From Pseudarthrobacter chlorophenolicus A6 (lineage in GTDB: Bacteria > Actinomycetota > Actinomycetes > Actinomycetales > Micrococcaceae): a stretch of DNA of 64,000 nucleotides. The position numbers were made by a program, and so were the translations under genes. This document shows, piece after piece, positions 24,359 through 34,238 of the stretch. Every line of letters starts with the position of its first letter. Within the stretch, counting starts at the first letter, position 1. The DNA lies in assembly GCF_000022025.1 (NCBI RefSeq), contig NC_011886.1:4325953-4389952 (forward strand). Direction: 5' to 3'. The notes under the pieces are model-generated. The model ran no database searches. It was not told the origin of the DNA and saw nothing but the letters and a program-made list of their open reading frames with translations.

Positions 24359-27082
24359 TTACAGCCTGCTTGACTCGTCGCTCTCCCACGCTGCTGATTC
24401 GAGACCCACCCACCGGCGGGCGTGAAGCCGGCCTGCCAAGGCAAAAGCAGCGTAAACGCCAGCTTCCACCGCGGATCTCGGACCGCTTACTGAACCGACT
24501 AAGTCCCTGAGTGTCTGCATAGTGTGGGACCCCGGAACATCGCGCAAGATGACATTGCTGCGATAGTTCCTGCCTAACGTCTTCAAAAGACTCCCGGTTG
24601 TGCGGGGTGTTCGAACCGTCGCGGGCGCGCACTGCACAACTGCCTTTTCCTTGTCACTATAGAGCCGGTCAACCAAGCAGTCATCGGCAGCTACCGAGGG
24701 GAATTCGGGGAGCCGCGCCTTCCCTTTCCTGCTGATTGCATACACGCCCGCTCCCCATATGGATTCAGCTGGCTTCGGAAGACGGTTCCGTGCCCTGTAG
24801 AACGCCCGGACGGGCCACGAAGCACCGCTAAAGTCATAGCGGTAGGCCGGACGAGCGCAAAGAATGGCTCCGCCCTCACCCAGAAGCTCCAGGGTGGCAC
24901 ACAACGCTTCCAAAGGAAGCTCAATGTCGGCATCAAGATACATCCGCGGCCAGCGGGTTGCCACCTGATCTCCGGCATTCAGGGCTGCGGTCTTGGAGGC
25001 TTCCTCAACTTCAATCACCCTGGCGTCCTTGTAGGATCGTGCAATAGATGCAGTATCGTCGGTGCAACCATTGCAGGCAACGATGACTTCCACCGTACCT
25101 CCCACCATGGCCGGGACAAGACCGTCCAGTGTCCGTCGGAGCACGCTGGCCTCGTTGTGGGCTGGGATGATAACTGTGCCCGTCGGTATCGCGGCGGGGA
25201 CACGTACCCCTTCAGGATAGATCTCGGCATGAGGCAATTCACCCCACGATCCTTCACGAAGCACCGCCGCGAGGACTCCGATTCCAGGGGTCACAGGCAC
25301 CCGCAGCAGAGCCGAGAGGATAACAGCGCTTCGAAATGCTCGCGAGTACGGTCGGGTGTGGAACTTGCGAATGTACTTGATCCGGTTGATCGCCATTAAG
25401 GCGTTTAAGGCAAGTGATGTTCCCGAGCCACCTCTGGAATGGCTCATCACTGCTTGGGACTCGAACCATATCTCCCATCCTGCCTGGCGGACCCGATGCA
25501 TGAAGTCAGTTTCTTCCGAGTAGAGAAAATAGTCCTCGTCCCAATCACCCACTAGTTGTGCAACGTCGCGATGAATGAGGAGTGCTGCTCCCGTGGCCCA
25601 GTCCACTTTATGGGCGTGCATATAGCTTTCGTTGTCGAAGTCCATTTCAGAGAGCCAGGCGGGCCTTCCGGAGAGCTTGCTACCCATGACCGCGTCGCCA
25701 ATTGCCCTTGTCACGGTGGGTTCGCGGCGCAGCGAGGGGTAAACAGTGCCATTGTCGTCTTTGAGGAGCGGCACCACAACCCCGGCTCCCGAGATCGCCA
25801 TCCGATGACGCATTGCGCGTATGGCGCCCGGTTCGACCTGTAGATCCGGATTCAGAACCAGGAAGGAACGGGCAGCACCAATTTCCTGCATGGCTAAATT
25901 AATGGCAGCGGCATAGCCCAAATTTCCGCCGGTCGCAATCGCATGCACGTCTGAAAATCCTTCCAGGGCTGCGAGTGTGGAGGGACCCGGGGAGTTATCT
26001 GCGACTATGACTTTGATGGATTGCTCCCGTGACTCCCCTTGTAGGCTTTTGAGAAGCAGCGGAATATCCCGTTCATTGTTGTAAGTGACGATGATGACCG
26101 CGACATCCGTTTCCGACGTCAGAGGTGAAAACCCTTCGTCAGTCAGGTCTTTACTGGCGTAATCCTGCGGCTGTTGTCGAGGCGCAAAGCTTTCTCGGCC
26201 AAAGGAACTGACTGACAGCAACCTGAGATAAGCCTCCGGCCCCTGAACCAGGTACCGATTGGCCAAGCGCCGAGGTTCCAAAGCCAAGCGCCAGGCCCAT
26301 TCCATGCCTACGTTCTGGGCGACCGCCGGTGCGCGCCGGACACGTCCCCCCAGGAAATCCACTGCGGCGCCGAAGGCCAACATCACGTTGGCTCCAGTCT
26401 GGTATCCGTACTCTGCGATCCACAGTTCCTGACGCGGCTTTCCCAGGCACACAACCAGTATGTCTGTGTCGGTGGCAGCGATCCGGGTGGCAAGGGACGA
26501 GGAAGCCACGTGGTCGGCCAGCTCGCTTCGGGCCGGCGACCAAAAGCCCGAAATCACGAGCCTTGGATGGCTCGTGGCCAACCTTGACCGTACCTGTGTG
26601 TGAACTTCCTCGGATCCGCCCAGGAAGCCCACCCGGATGCCGGCCAGCTCCGCGCGGTCCAATATTGGCCCAATCAGGTCACTGCCCGAGAGTCGTGGCC
26701 ACGTTCGACCCGTCATCCCTTGTACGTGACGGACCAAAGGAGCTCCGTCCAGCAACGACAGCCATTCGGGCGTATCTTGCCGTTCAAGGATCCCGGCCCA
26801 ACGGGCACCTGCGCCGAAATGCTGGAGGTGGTCAAGGTTCGCGGAGGCCACGGCCAGCGGCGTACGTCCAGGCCGTGATCGCTGCATGATCAGTTCGACT
26901 GCCTCCTCAAAATCCAGGAGCCGAACTGGAGAACCACCCAATGTGACCCAAGCGTTGTCCGCGGAAAGCTGGAGGGGCGCGCCAGACTTGGCGTTGACGT
27001 CTCCGGCAGGATGCCGGGAGGTCGTCCCATCCAACCAAGCTGCCGGCTGCACAAGTGCGCGAAGTGAAGAAGACATTGTCAT
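24359..27082 (-). CDS. three-domain glycosyltransferase: GT26 (WecG/TagA/CpsF) + GT2 + GT2
   Basis: This 907-residue protein carries three complete transferase domains. Residues 45-295 are GT26: ASANLDHLQHF, IRVGFLGGSEEV, VVCLGKPRQELWI, AFGAAVDFLGG and RAPAVAQNVGMEWAWRLALEP are all family motifs. Residues about 326-575 are GT2: VAVIIVTYNNERDI, GGNLGYAAAIN and LNPDLQV (metal site), like rhamnosyltransferases. Residues about 634-860 are a second GT2: GTVIIPAHNEASVLRRTL, NGCTDDTASIA and YLDADIEL. GT26 enzymes transfer ManNAc or ManNAcA to a lipid-linked acceptor. The fusion could make a short oligosaccharide in one protein (inference). It is convergent with the operon; AAAGG precedes the ATG at 27082. 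Confidence 0.85.
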   Translation of the reverse strand: MTMSSSLRALVQPAAWLDGTTSRHPAGDVNAKSGAPLQLSADNAWVTLGGSPVRLLDFEEAVELIMQRSRPGRTPLAVASANLDHLQHFGAGARWAGILERQDTPEWLSLLDGAPLVRHVQGMTGRTWPRLSGSDLIGPILDRAELAGIRVGFLGGSEEVHTQVRSRLATSHPRLVISGFWSPARSELADHVASSSLATRIAATDTDILVVCLGKPRQELWIAEYGYQTGANVMLAFGAAVDFLGGRVRRAPAVAQNVGMEWAWRLALEPRRLANRYLVQGPEAYLRLLSVSSFGRESFAPRQQPQDYASKDLTDEGFSPLTSETDVAVIIVTYNNERDIPLLLKSLQGESREQSIKVIVADNSPGPSTLAALEGFSDVHAIATGGNLGYAAAINLAMQEIGAARSFLVLNPDLQVEPGAIRAMRHRMAISGAGVVVPLLKDDNGTVYPSLRREPTVTRAIGDAVMGSKLSGRPAWLSEMDFDNESYMHAHKVDWATGAALLIHRDVAQLVGDWDEDYFLYSEETDFMHRVRQAGWEIWFESQAVMSHSRGGSGTSLALNALMAINRIKYIRKFHTRPYSRAFRSAVILSALLRVPVTPGIGVLAAVLREGSWGELPHAEIYPEGVRVPAAIPTGTVIIPAHNEASVLRRTLDGLVPAMVGGTVEVIVACNGCTDDTASIARSYKDARVIEVEEASKTAALNAGDQVATRWPRMYLDADIELPLEALCATLELLGEGGAILCARPAYRYDFSGASWPVRAFYRARNRLPKPAESIWGAGVYAISRKGKARLPEFPSVAADDCLVDRLYSDKEKAVVQCAPATVRTPRTTGSLLKTLGRNYRSNVILRDVPGSHTMQTLRDLVGSVSGPRSAVEAGVYAAFALAGRLHARRWVGLESAAWESDESSRL

Positions 27083-27111
27083 AGAGCAACCTTTCGAAGG
27101 ACGGGCTCAAA

Positions 27112-30100
27112 CTAGGAGCGGTTGAAGATGACGTCCACCCAGTAATTCGTGCTGCGGAACGTCTCTGTTGGGAAGGCACTCGCCCCGTAGACATAGACTC
27201 CGTTCGGCCCGTCGATTCCGTTCGCGAGGGCATGCAGGGGAGCGTTGTCTACGCCTGAGTTACTGAAGTAGTCCCGGCTGGATGAATAGAATCCGGCGGG
27301 TGCGTAGTAGGACACTACGTACGTCGTGTTGGCCTGAATGGCCACGGGGCTGGAAAATAGCGCTTCCTGCCAACCCGAAGCAGACTCGTTCGTGAAGGTG
27401 GCCGTGGCCAGCAATGTGCCGTTCGCCGTCCAAAGATGACCTATGTGTGTGCCGGTGTTGGAACTGCCCTTATAGAAGCGGACACCCGTGATCATCCCGG
27501 CAACATCCGAACGGAACTTCATCCCCACTTCGGTAGCCTTGCGATCATTTGTGTTTGCCGTTGTAGGAACGGCAGCCGGGCTGAAGACACTGCAGGGGCA
27601 GGCTGCCGGTGGCGCCTTAGTGGTGAAGGACCAGGAAAACGGCGAAGCCATTGCGGTCCCGGACGTGCTCGTAGCAGCAGTGACAGTGGCGGTATAGGTA
27701 GTTTGATACGCCAATGCAGCCTGGGGAACAAACGTAGCCGTGTTGGTAGCGGCGTCGTATCCTATGGATCCTGCTACGTTCGTTCCGGCCGCGTTCTTGA
27801 CTGTAAGGCCAATGCTGGAGGCAGTGACGGACTGGTTGAAAGTAGCAGTTGGCTGCACCTGCTCGGACACGCCGGTGGTAGCGTTCGCTGGTGACACGGC
27901 TGCGACCGCCGGTGCTGTCCCGGAAGACGAGGCGGCGAAAACGATATCCACCCAGTAGTTGGTGTTGTTGTAGCTGTCACTCGGGAAGGCCGAGGCACCG
28001 TAGCGGTAGACGCCGTTTGGCCCGTCAACGCCCGCGGCCAAGCCGTGCAAGGGGGCGTTGTCCACCGAATTGTTGAAGTACCCGCTGTCTGCCGAGTAGA
28101 AGCCGTCTGGAGCGAAATATGACACGACATAGGTTGTGTTCGCGGCCAGGGGCACTGGTGAGGAGAAGAGCGCTTCCTGCCAGCCCGATGCAGACTCGTT
28201 GGCAAAAGTCACCGAGGCCATCAAGCTGCCTGTTGAGGACCAAAGGTGCCCAACGTGCGTCCCCGTGTTGGAGCTTCCCTTGTAGAAGCGGATGCCAGTA
28301 ACCGTTCCCGCTGTGTCAGCCCGGAACTTCATCCCAACCTCAACTGCATTTGAATCGAGGGCGGTAACCGTCCCCGGAACAGACGCCGGACTGAAGATGC
28401 TGCAAGGGCAGACCACGGGTGCAGTCTCCGTTGTAAAGCTCCAACTGTAGGGGGCAGTCATGGCCTGGCCAGTCGCATTCGTGGCTCCGCTGACTGTAGC
28501 CGTATAGGCGGCTCCGAATGCCAACGCCGAGGCCGGGGTGAAAGTTGCAGTCCGGCTGGCGGCGTCGTAGGTCATCGATCCTTGGACTGAATTGTTCGAC
28601 GCTCCCTTGAGCATGAACAGCACACTGGAGGGTGTGACGTCCTGGTTGAATGTTGCACTGGGTTTCGTATTGGCGGGCACTGCACTGGCATTGGTTACCG
28701 GTGAGGTACTGGTAACTGCCGGCAGCAGGGGCGCCGCACTGGTGCTGAACGTCCAACTGAATGGCCCAGCCATTCCTTGTCCCGCAGAGTTGGTAGCGCC
28801 GCTGACGGTCGCCGTGAAAGTAGTGTTGTATGCCAATGCGGCTGCCGGTGTGAATCTGGCAGTGTTGGTGGCCGGGTCGTAAGCGACGGCTCCTGCAACG
28901 GCACTGTTGGCGGCATCCCGCAGCGTAAACGTCACGGATGAGGCAGTCACCTGTTGGTCGAAGGTGGCGGACGGCTTCACATTCACGTCCACACCGTTGG
29001 AAAGATTTACCGGCGTCACTGACGAAACACGCGGCGCGGTGGAGGAGGATGCGGAACTGAACACCACGTCCACCCAGTAGTTGGTCGCATTGTATGTCTG
29101 GTTAGGGAAGCCCGATGTGCCATAGCGGTACACGCCATTGGGCCCATCAGCGCCATTGGACAAGCCGTGGAGGGGCGCCTTGTCGCGAGACGTGTTGAAG
29201 AAGCTCACGTCGGCGGAGTAGGCCCCATTAGGGGCGTAGTAGGACACCACGTAGGTAGTGTTTGCCGCAATGGACACCGGGGTTGTGAAGTTCGCCTGCT
29301 GCCAGCCGGCGGCTGATTCGCTTTGGAAGCTCACCGTGCCAAGCAACGTTCCTGTGGCGGACCATAGATGTCCTGTATGGGTGCCTGTGTTCCCTGCGCC
29401 CTTATAAAACCGGACACCTGTCACAGTTCCGGCCACGTCAGACCGGAACTTCATGCCAACTTCGACGGCGCCGGGATCATTTTCGGAAGGAACAGACGGA
29501 GTATCCCCTGGACTGAAGACAGAACACGGGCAGGCACCGGGAGCGGCAGCCGTGGTGAAACTCCACGAGTAGGGTGCCGACATGCTTTGTCCGGCCGCGT
29601 TGGATGCGCCGCTCACGGTGGCTGAGTACGTGGTGTTGTAGGCCAGCAGTCCAGCCGGGGCGAATGTGGCGGTGTTGGTTGCACTGTCGTAGGCAACGGA
29701 TCCGGTCACTGAGTTGTTGCCAGCGTCCTTCAGGGCGAAGTTGATCGAACCGGACGATACCGCTTGGTTGAAGGTGGCATTAGGTTTCGTGTCCACAGGC
29801 ACAGCCAAAGCGTTGTTTGCCGGGGAAACCGTGGCTACCGCTGGTGCCGGCGGTGGCGCTCCGGTTGTGAAAGTCCAGGTATAGGCGGACGCCATGGTCT
29901 GTCCTGCGGAATTGGTTGCTCCGCTGACAGTTGCTGTGTAAGTGGTCGAATAGCCCAAAGACGCCGCTGGGGTGAAAGTCGATGTGTTTGTCGCCGGGTC
30001 GTAGGTAGTTGTGCCTGCCACGTTGGCGCCGGCGGAGCTCTTGACGCTGAACACCACGGAAGTCGCTGTCACGGTCTGGTTGAACGTGGCAGAGGGCTTG

Positions 30101-32628
30101 ATTCCGGTACTTACGTCCGCCGCATTATTGATGGGAGACACCGACGAGACTGCCGGCTGTACGGCCCCTGAGGGTGTGAATGACAGATCAACCCAGTAAT
30201 ACTCAGCGTCGTAAACCTGGTTTGGGAAGGAACTTGATGCCCCGTATCGATATACCCCGTTGGGAGATCCCGGAAGACTTCTGGGGAAATGCAGCGGTGC
30301 GCTGTCCAACTGGTTTACCGCGCCGGCCGGCGATGGATTGTTGTAGAAGAAGCCGGTGTCCTGGGAGTACCGTCCCGCAGGTGCGAAATATGAAACGACA
30401 TACGTTGTATTTGCAGATATCACCAGGGGAGGCGACAGGGCAACGGACTGCCATCCACTGGCCGACTCATTAGTGAACGTTGCGGTTGCGAGCCTTTGGC
30501 CGGAACTGCTCCAGATGCTCCCAATGTGTGTGCCAGTGTTTCGAGTGGCTTTGTAAAAGCGGATGGAGTTGACCGTGCCAGCGACCTCTGAATAGAACTT
30601 GGCTCCCACTTCGATGGCTGCCGTATCGCCGGAGTCAGCCATGGCGGGAACCCTGTTCACCCCCGTGATGGAGCAGGGGCACGAGACACTGATGGCGGAC
30701 CCGGCAGAGGCCCCTTCCAGGTTGCCACTGTCGTCCACGGCCCGTGAACGGAGAACGGACGTAGGACTACCGTGGGCAGTCCAGCTGTATGACCAATTGT
30801 TGGTTCCCGTGGCCCGCCGCCAAGTGTTGCCGCCGTCGGTTGAGACCTCCACGCCAGCAACCACTCCGCCGCTATCGGTGGCCGTCCCGGAAACCGTAAC
30901 CAAAGTCGAGTCCGCAACGGTGACACCGGCGGCAGGCGTGGTAATGCGCGACGTGGGGGCAGTGGCGTCCGTGGACGCCTGCGCCGCGGAAAGCCCTGCC
31001 ATGAGAGTCAGGGGCTGGGTGCCCATGTCTGCAAGCAGGTTGACCGTCGCCTGCTGCATGTTCCGGTCGACCGGTTTCCCTGTTGTGTAGGCATCCAGGC
31101 CCCAGGTCCATTGGACGGTTCCCGCGCCAAAGACCAGAGCACCGCTTGAAGCCTTATAAAGCGTCAGGTTGTGGGTGGCTGTCCCGCCTTGCTGTGTGCT
31201 CGAGCCGTAGTCCGTGAAAACCTCTGCGGTGTTACTTGTGGTCTCGGACAAGCGGAAGGTGCCCGCTGGACGGAATCCGTTATCAGCATCAACATCCCAT
31301 TCATAGCCCAAGGTGCCGAGCCCGGAGCCAAGAGTGACCGAAGTTCCTGAAGCCATGTTGGGAATGGACGTTCCCCGCCACAACCGAAGCTGCTTGTAGG
31401 CGGCCGGGACCACGATGTCTGTGGTGCCCGAGTTCACCACGAAGTACTGACCAGTCAGGGCATTCTCCGGGTTCCCGCCGCCGGTGGCAGTACCGTAGCG
31501 CGGGTCGCGCCAAGTTCCCGTCCAGGAGATGGGATCCGTGGGTGCGTTGAAATGGGTGTCCTTGTACGAAACCAAAGTCCGCCCCGCCGTGTTGCTTCCG
31601 TCTGAACTGGATTCCCACCTGGTCTTCCAGAACATCTCGTTCCCGCTCAAGAAGGCGAGGTTCACGCCTGCGTCACGGGCAGCTGTCACGTTGGTGCGCT
31701 GTTCGGCGGACCAGTACTCGTCATGCCCAACTGACAGGAAGGACTTGTGGTTCAGGAGCAGGGGACCACGGGTGGCGGCATCAAGACCGCTTAAGTAGCT
31801 GACGTCATAACCGTTTGCCTCAAGGAACCGGATCATGGGGTATTCGGCATACATGAGCCAGTTTTGGCCCTGGGCATCACCCGCTGTTATGAACGGGCGG
31901 TTGTACGAAACCTTAAAAGCCGCTTTGTACGCCAGCGGGTTGCCTGCCGGGCATGCAACGGTGCAGGTGTAAAGGCTGTTGCCGCCATAGGAGTTGTAAG
32001 CCTGCCAGGTGGTATCCGAGGTCTGAAACAGAACATCCGAATGAGCAGCGTCGTCCCGGACAACGAACGGGATGACGCTCGCGCCGCCGTTGTCAGTGCG
32101 AACCAGCCGGGCGATGTAGACCCCGGAAACAGCCGTGGCGGGGATGTTCCAGGACGCAGACACGGCCCAGTTGCCGCAGTCGATCAGGCCGGTTGCCGAG
32201 AACGTCAGGCAGTTGGGTTGGGATTGTGGCAACGGCACGCTGGAAAGGATGTTGGCCGCAACCTTGCGGGCGCCCTGTCCCTGGTAGTAGCCCAGCCGGT
32301 AGATGTCGATGCGATAGGCCGAAGCTGTGGTCTTGACCTTGAACGTGACGGCCTGACCGATGTTGACGCTCATGGACGTCGCATAACCCTGGATGGTGGT
32401 GTTGCCCGCCCCGGCCACCTGCCACTCGGACGGCGGACTCCCTGGCTGCGTGTTCTCGCACGCCACCTTGCTCACAACGGGCGCGTCACAGGGGCCGGCC
32501 GCCCGTGCGGGTGGGAGCCAGGAGGGGTCCACGGCGATGGGGAACATCGACGCGATCAGGGCAAGGACCAGGGCCGGTACCCAAAGGCGAGTGGTACGCC
32601 GGGGAAGTACTCCAGGTGCAGACGTCAT
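27112..32628 (-). CDS. giant secreted protein: dimethylformamidase-like domain, Big_5-like and DUF4082-like repeats
   Basis: This 1838-residue exported protein has an N-terminal signal with a hydrophobic core (about 15-34) and a likely cut after PPARA. Residues about 50-590 resemble the N,N-dimethylformamidase beta-subunit-like domain (DUF6605): SVGHDEYWSAEQR, GNEMFWKTRWE. An Ig-like segment follows, then four DUF4082-like modules, each opening with CPCS and containing FYKG/A...NTGTH and SYFAP or SYYAP. Five Big_5-like repeats (KPSATFNQ-type motif) sit between them. There is no LPXTG motif or C-terminal membrane segment, so it should be released or held by binding. Family function is unknown; a carbohydrate-binding surface role beside the polymer genes is plausible. 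The ATG at 32628 is chosen because the signal peptide starts there. Confidence 0.8.
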   Translation of the reverse strand: MTSAPGVLPRRTTRLWVPALVLALIASMFPIAVDPSWLPPARAAGPCDAPVVSKVACENTQPGSPPSEWQVAGAGNTTIQGYATSMSVNIGQAVTFKVKTTASAYRIDIYRLGYYQGQGARKVAANILSSVPLPQSQPNCLTFSATGLIDCGNWAVSASWNIPATAVSGVYIARLVRTDNGGASVIPFVVRDDAAHSDVLFQTSDTTWQAYNSYGGNSLYTCTVACPAGNPLAYKAAFKVSYNRPFITAGDAQGQNWLMYAEYPMIRFLEANGYDVSYLSGLDAATRGPLLLNHKSFLSVGHDEYWSAEQRTNVTAARDAGVNLAFLSGNEMFWKTRWESSSDGSNTAGRTLVSYKDTHFNAPTDPISWTGTWRDPRYGTATGGGNPENALTGQYFVVNSGTTDIVVPAAYKQLRLWRGTSIPNMASGTSVTLGSGLGTLGYEWDVDADNGFRPAGTFRLSETTSNTAEVFTDYGSSTQQGGTATHNLTLYKASSGALVFGAGTVQWTWGLDAYTTGKPVDRNMQQATVNLLADMGTQPLTLMAGLSAAQASTDATAPTSRITTPAAGVTVADSTLVTVSGTATDSGGVVAGVEVSTDGGNTWRRATGTNNWSYSWTAHGSPTSVLRSRAVDDSGNLEGASAGSAISVSCPCSITGVNRVPAMADSGDTAAIEVGAKFYSEVAGTVNSIRFYKATRNTGTHIGSIWSSSGQRLATATFTNESASGWQSVALSPPLVISANTTYVVSYFAPAGRYSQDTGFFYNNPSPAGAVNQLDSAPLHFPRSLPGSPNGVYRYGASSSFPNQVYDAEYYWVDLSFTPSGAVQPAVSSVSPINNAADVSTGIKPSATFNQTVTATSVVFSVKSSAGANVAGTTTYDPATNTSTFTPAASLGYSTTYTATVSGATNSAGQTMASAYTWTFTTGAPPPAPAVATVSPANNALAVPVDTKPNATFNQAVSSGSINFALKDAGNNSVTGSVAYDSATNTATFAPAGLLAYNTTYSATVSGASNAAGQSMSAPYSWSFTTAAAPGACPCSVFSPGDTPSVPSENDPGAVEVGMKFRSDVAGTVTGVRFYKGAGNTGTHTGHLWSATGTLLGTVSFQSESAAGWQQANFTTPVSIAANTTYVVSYYAPNGAYSADVSFFNTSRDKAPLHGLSNGADGPNGVYRYGTSGFPNQTYNATNYWVDVVFSSASSSTAPRVSSVTPVNLSNGVDVNVKPSATFDQQVTASSVTFTLRDAANSAVAGAVAYDPATNTARFTPAAALAYNTTFTATVSGATNSAGQGMAGPFSWTFSTSAAPLLPAVTSTSPVTNASAVPANTKPSATFNQDVTPSSVLFMLKGASNNSVQGSMTYDAASRTATFTPASALAFGAAYTATVSGATNATGQAMTAPYSWSFTTETAPVVCPCSIFSPASVPGTVTALDSNAVEVGMKFRADTAGTVTGIRFYKGSSNTGTHVGHLWSSTGSLMASVTFANESASGWQEALFSSPVPLAANTTYVVSYFAPDGFYSADSGYFNNSVDNAPLHGLAAGVDGPNGVYRYGASAFPSDSYNNTNYWVDIVFAASSSGTAPAVAAVSPANATTGVSEQVQPTATFNQSVTASSIGLTVKNAAGTNVAGSIGYDAATNTATFVPQAALAYQTTYTATVTAATSTSGTAMASPFSWSFTTKAPPAACPCSVFSPAAVPTTANTNDRKATEVGMKFRSDVAGMITGVRFYKGSSNTGTHIGHLWTANGTLLATATFTNESASGWQEALFSSPVAIQANTTYVVSYYAPAGFYSSSRDYFSNSGVDNAPLHALANGIDGPNGVYVYGASAFPTETFRSTNYWVDVIFNRS

Positions 32629-32760
32629 CTCATGGCTCCAAGGTCGCGGCACGACCAGGGAAAGCAACCGGAACCGGGGTCTGCACTCCCCGTCTCCGGC
32701 CCTGCCGGCAGAAGCCGGCACCCCGTCGCGGCAGTCAGTTAGGACGGGTGACCGTTGGGT

Positions 32761-32776
32761 GGGACCGTTTGGTCCC
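32761..32776. other. short hairpin in the 292-bp gap upstream of the giant secreted protein
   Basis: GGGACC-GTTT-GGTCCC is a perfect 6-bp stem between the aminopeptidase stop (32921) and the giant protein start (32628). It may end aminopeptidase transcription; no T-run is present. The rest of this gap shows no gene. Confidence 0.3.
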
Positions 32777-32920
32777 CTGAAGCGGCCCGGAACCGTGGAC
32801 CGCCTACCCTTGGGGCTCCCGTATGGCACCACCGTAGGGGCGGGGCCTTTCCCCTGCCAGCTGACCGGGGCCCAGCTGTGGGTACCCGCACGGAACAATG
32901 TGGGCACCCCCGATGGGCAG

Positions 32921-34228
32921 TTAGGAAGCCGTCCCGAAGAACAGCTCAGCCACAGCCGCCAGCCGCCAAGGATCCTCCACGCCGCACAGCTCGCGGGCGG
33001 AGTGCATGGACAGCAGCGCGACACCCACATCAACGGTCCGGATTCCCAGCCGCGTAGCAGTCAGGGGGCCGATGGTGGAGCCGCACGGGATCGCGTTGTT
33101 GGACACGAACTCCTGGTAGGGCACGCCCGCTTCACCGCACAGCCGGGCCCACAGCGCTGCCCCGGGGGCGTCCGTAGCGTAGCGCTGGTTCGCGTTGATC
33201 TTCAGCAGCGGCCCGCCGTTGAGGACGGGGTGGTTGGCGGGGTCGTGCCGCTCGGCGTAGTTCGGGTGGACAGCGTGGCCGGCATCGGCGGAAACACAGA
33301 ACGACGCCGCCAGGGCCTGCCGCCGCTGGCTCACCGAAGCGCCGAGGCCGTCGGAGATCCGCACCAGCACGTCCTCGAGGATGGGGCCGCAGGCGCCGGA
33401 GCGCGAGTTGGAGCCGATCTCCTCGTGGTCGAAGGCGGCCAGCACAGCAATCGGAGCAGCAGCGTCGGCGGACCCGGACGAAGCGTGCGCTATCAGCGCC
33501 GCGAGCCCGGCGTGCGTGGAGGAAAGGTTGTCCAACCGCCCGGAAGCGAAGAACTCACCCGACCCCCCGAAAACCGCGGGTGCCTGCGTGTCCGCGATGA
33601 CGACGTCGTAACCTCCAATGCGGGCCGGATCAACGGACGCGCCTTCCACGGAGGAGGCCAGTACCCGCAGGACGTCGAAGTCCGCCGGGTTACCCAGCCC
33701 CCACACCGGGTTCATGTGCCGCTGCTTGTCGAGCGTCAGCCCGTCGTTGACGGCACGGTCCAGGTGGATGGCCAGCTGGGGGAACCGCAGCAGCGGCCCA
33801 GTGGCGGCCAGGTGCTCGGTGCCGTCCAGCATCACCAGCCGGCCGGCCAGCCGCAGTTCCCGGTCCAGCCAGGAGTTCAGCAGCGGGCCGCCGTAGACTT
33901 CCACCCCGGCCTGGAGCCAGCCGTAGGCACCGGTAGTGGGTTTGGGCTTGAGCTTGAAGGACGGCGAGTCCGTGTGGGCGCCCAGGATGTGGAACCCGGT
34001 GGTGGGACCGGCGTTCTCCGGAACCACCCAGGCGATCAGCGCCCCGTCCCGGATGATGAAGAACCTGCCGGCCCCGCCGTCCCACGGCTCCAGCTCGTCA
34101 AGCCGGGTGAATCCCGCGTCCGCCAGCCGCCGTCCGGCCTCGTGGGCCGCGTGGAAGCTCGACGGCGATGCGCTGACGAAAGCGCCAAGGTCCTGGATGT
34201 GGTCTGTGGCAGGGGATTGGTTAGGCAT
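32921..34228 (-). CDS. M18 family metallo-aminopeptidase
   Basis: This 435-residue cytoplasmic peptidase has the M18 signatures: GAHTDSPSFKLKP (metal-binding His and nearby Asp), SGRLDNLSST, AAFDHEEIGSNSRSGA (metal ligands and catalytic Glu), and C-terminal PCGSTIGPLTATRLGIRTVDVG with MHSARELCG (metal His). Family knowledge: dinuclear zinc enzymes that remove N-terminal, often acidic, residues from peptides. It resembles the apeB type. The ATG at 34228 is chosen because homology starts there. Confidence 0.92.
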   Translation of the reverse strand: MPNQSPATDHIQDLGAFVSASPSSFHAAHEAGRRLADAGFTRLDELEPWDGGAGRFFIIRDGALIAWVVPENAGPTTGFHILGAHTDSPSFKLKPKPTTGAYGWLQAGVEVYGGPLLNSWLDRELRLAGRLVMLDGTEHLAATGPLLRFPQLAIHLDRAVNDGLTLDKQRHMNPVWGLGNPADFDVLRVLASSVEGASVDPARIGGYDVVIADTQAPAVFGGSGEFFASGRLDNLSSTHAGLAALIAHASSGSADAAAPIAVLAAFDHEEIGSNSRSGACGPILEDVLVRISDGLGASVSQRRQALAASFCVSADAGHAVHPNYAERHDPANHPVLNGGPLLKINANQRYATDAPGAALWARLCGEAGVPYQEFVSNNAIPCGSTIGPLTATRLGIRTVDVGVALLSMHSARELCGVEDPWRLAAVAELFFGTAS

Positions 34229-34238
34229 GCTCCCGAGT

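Noticed and set aside
27112..30700. CRISPR-like repetition
   Set aside because: The repeats are long, in-frame protein modules with no short conserved repeat-spacer pattern and no cas genes nearby.
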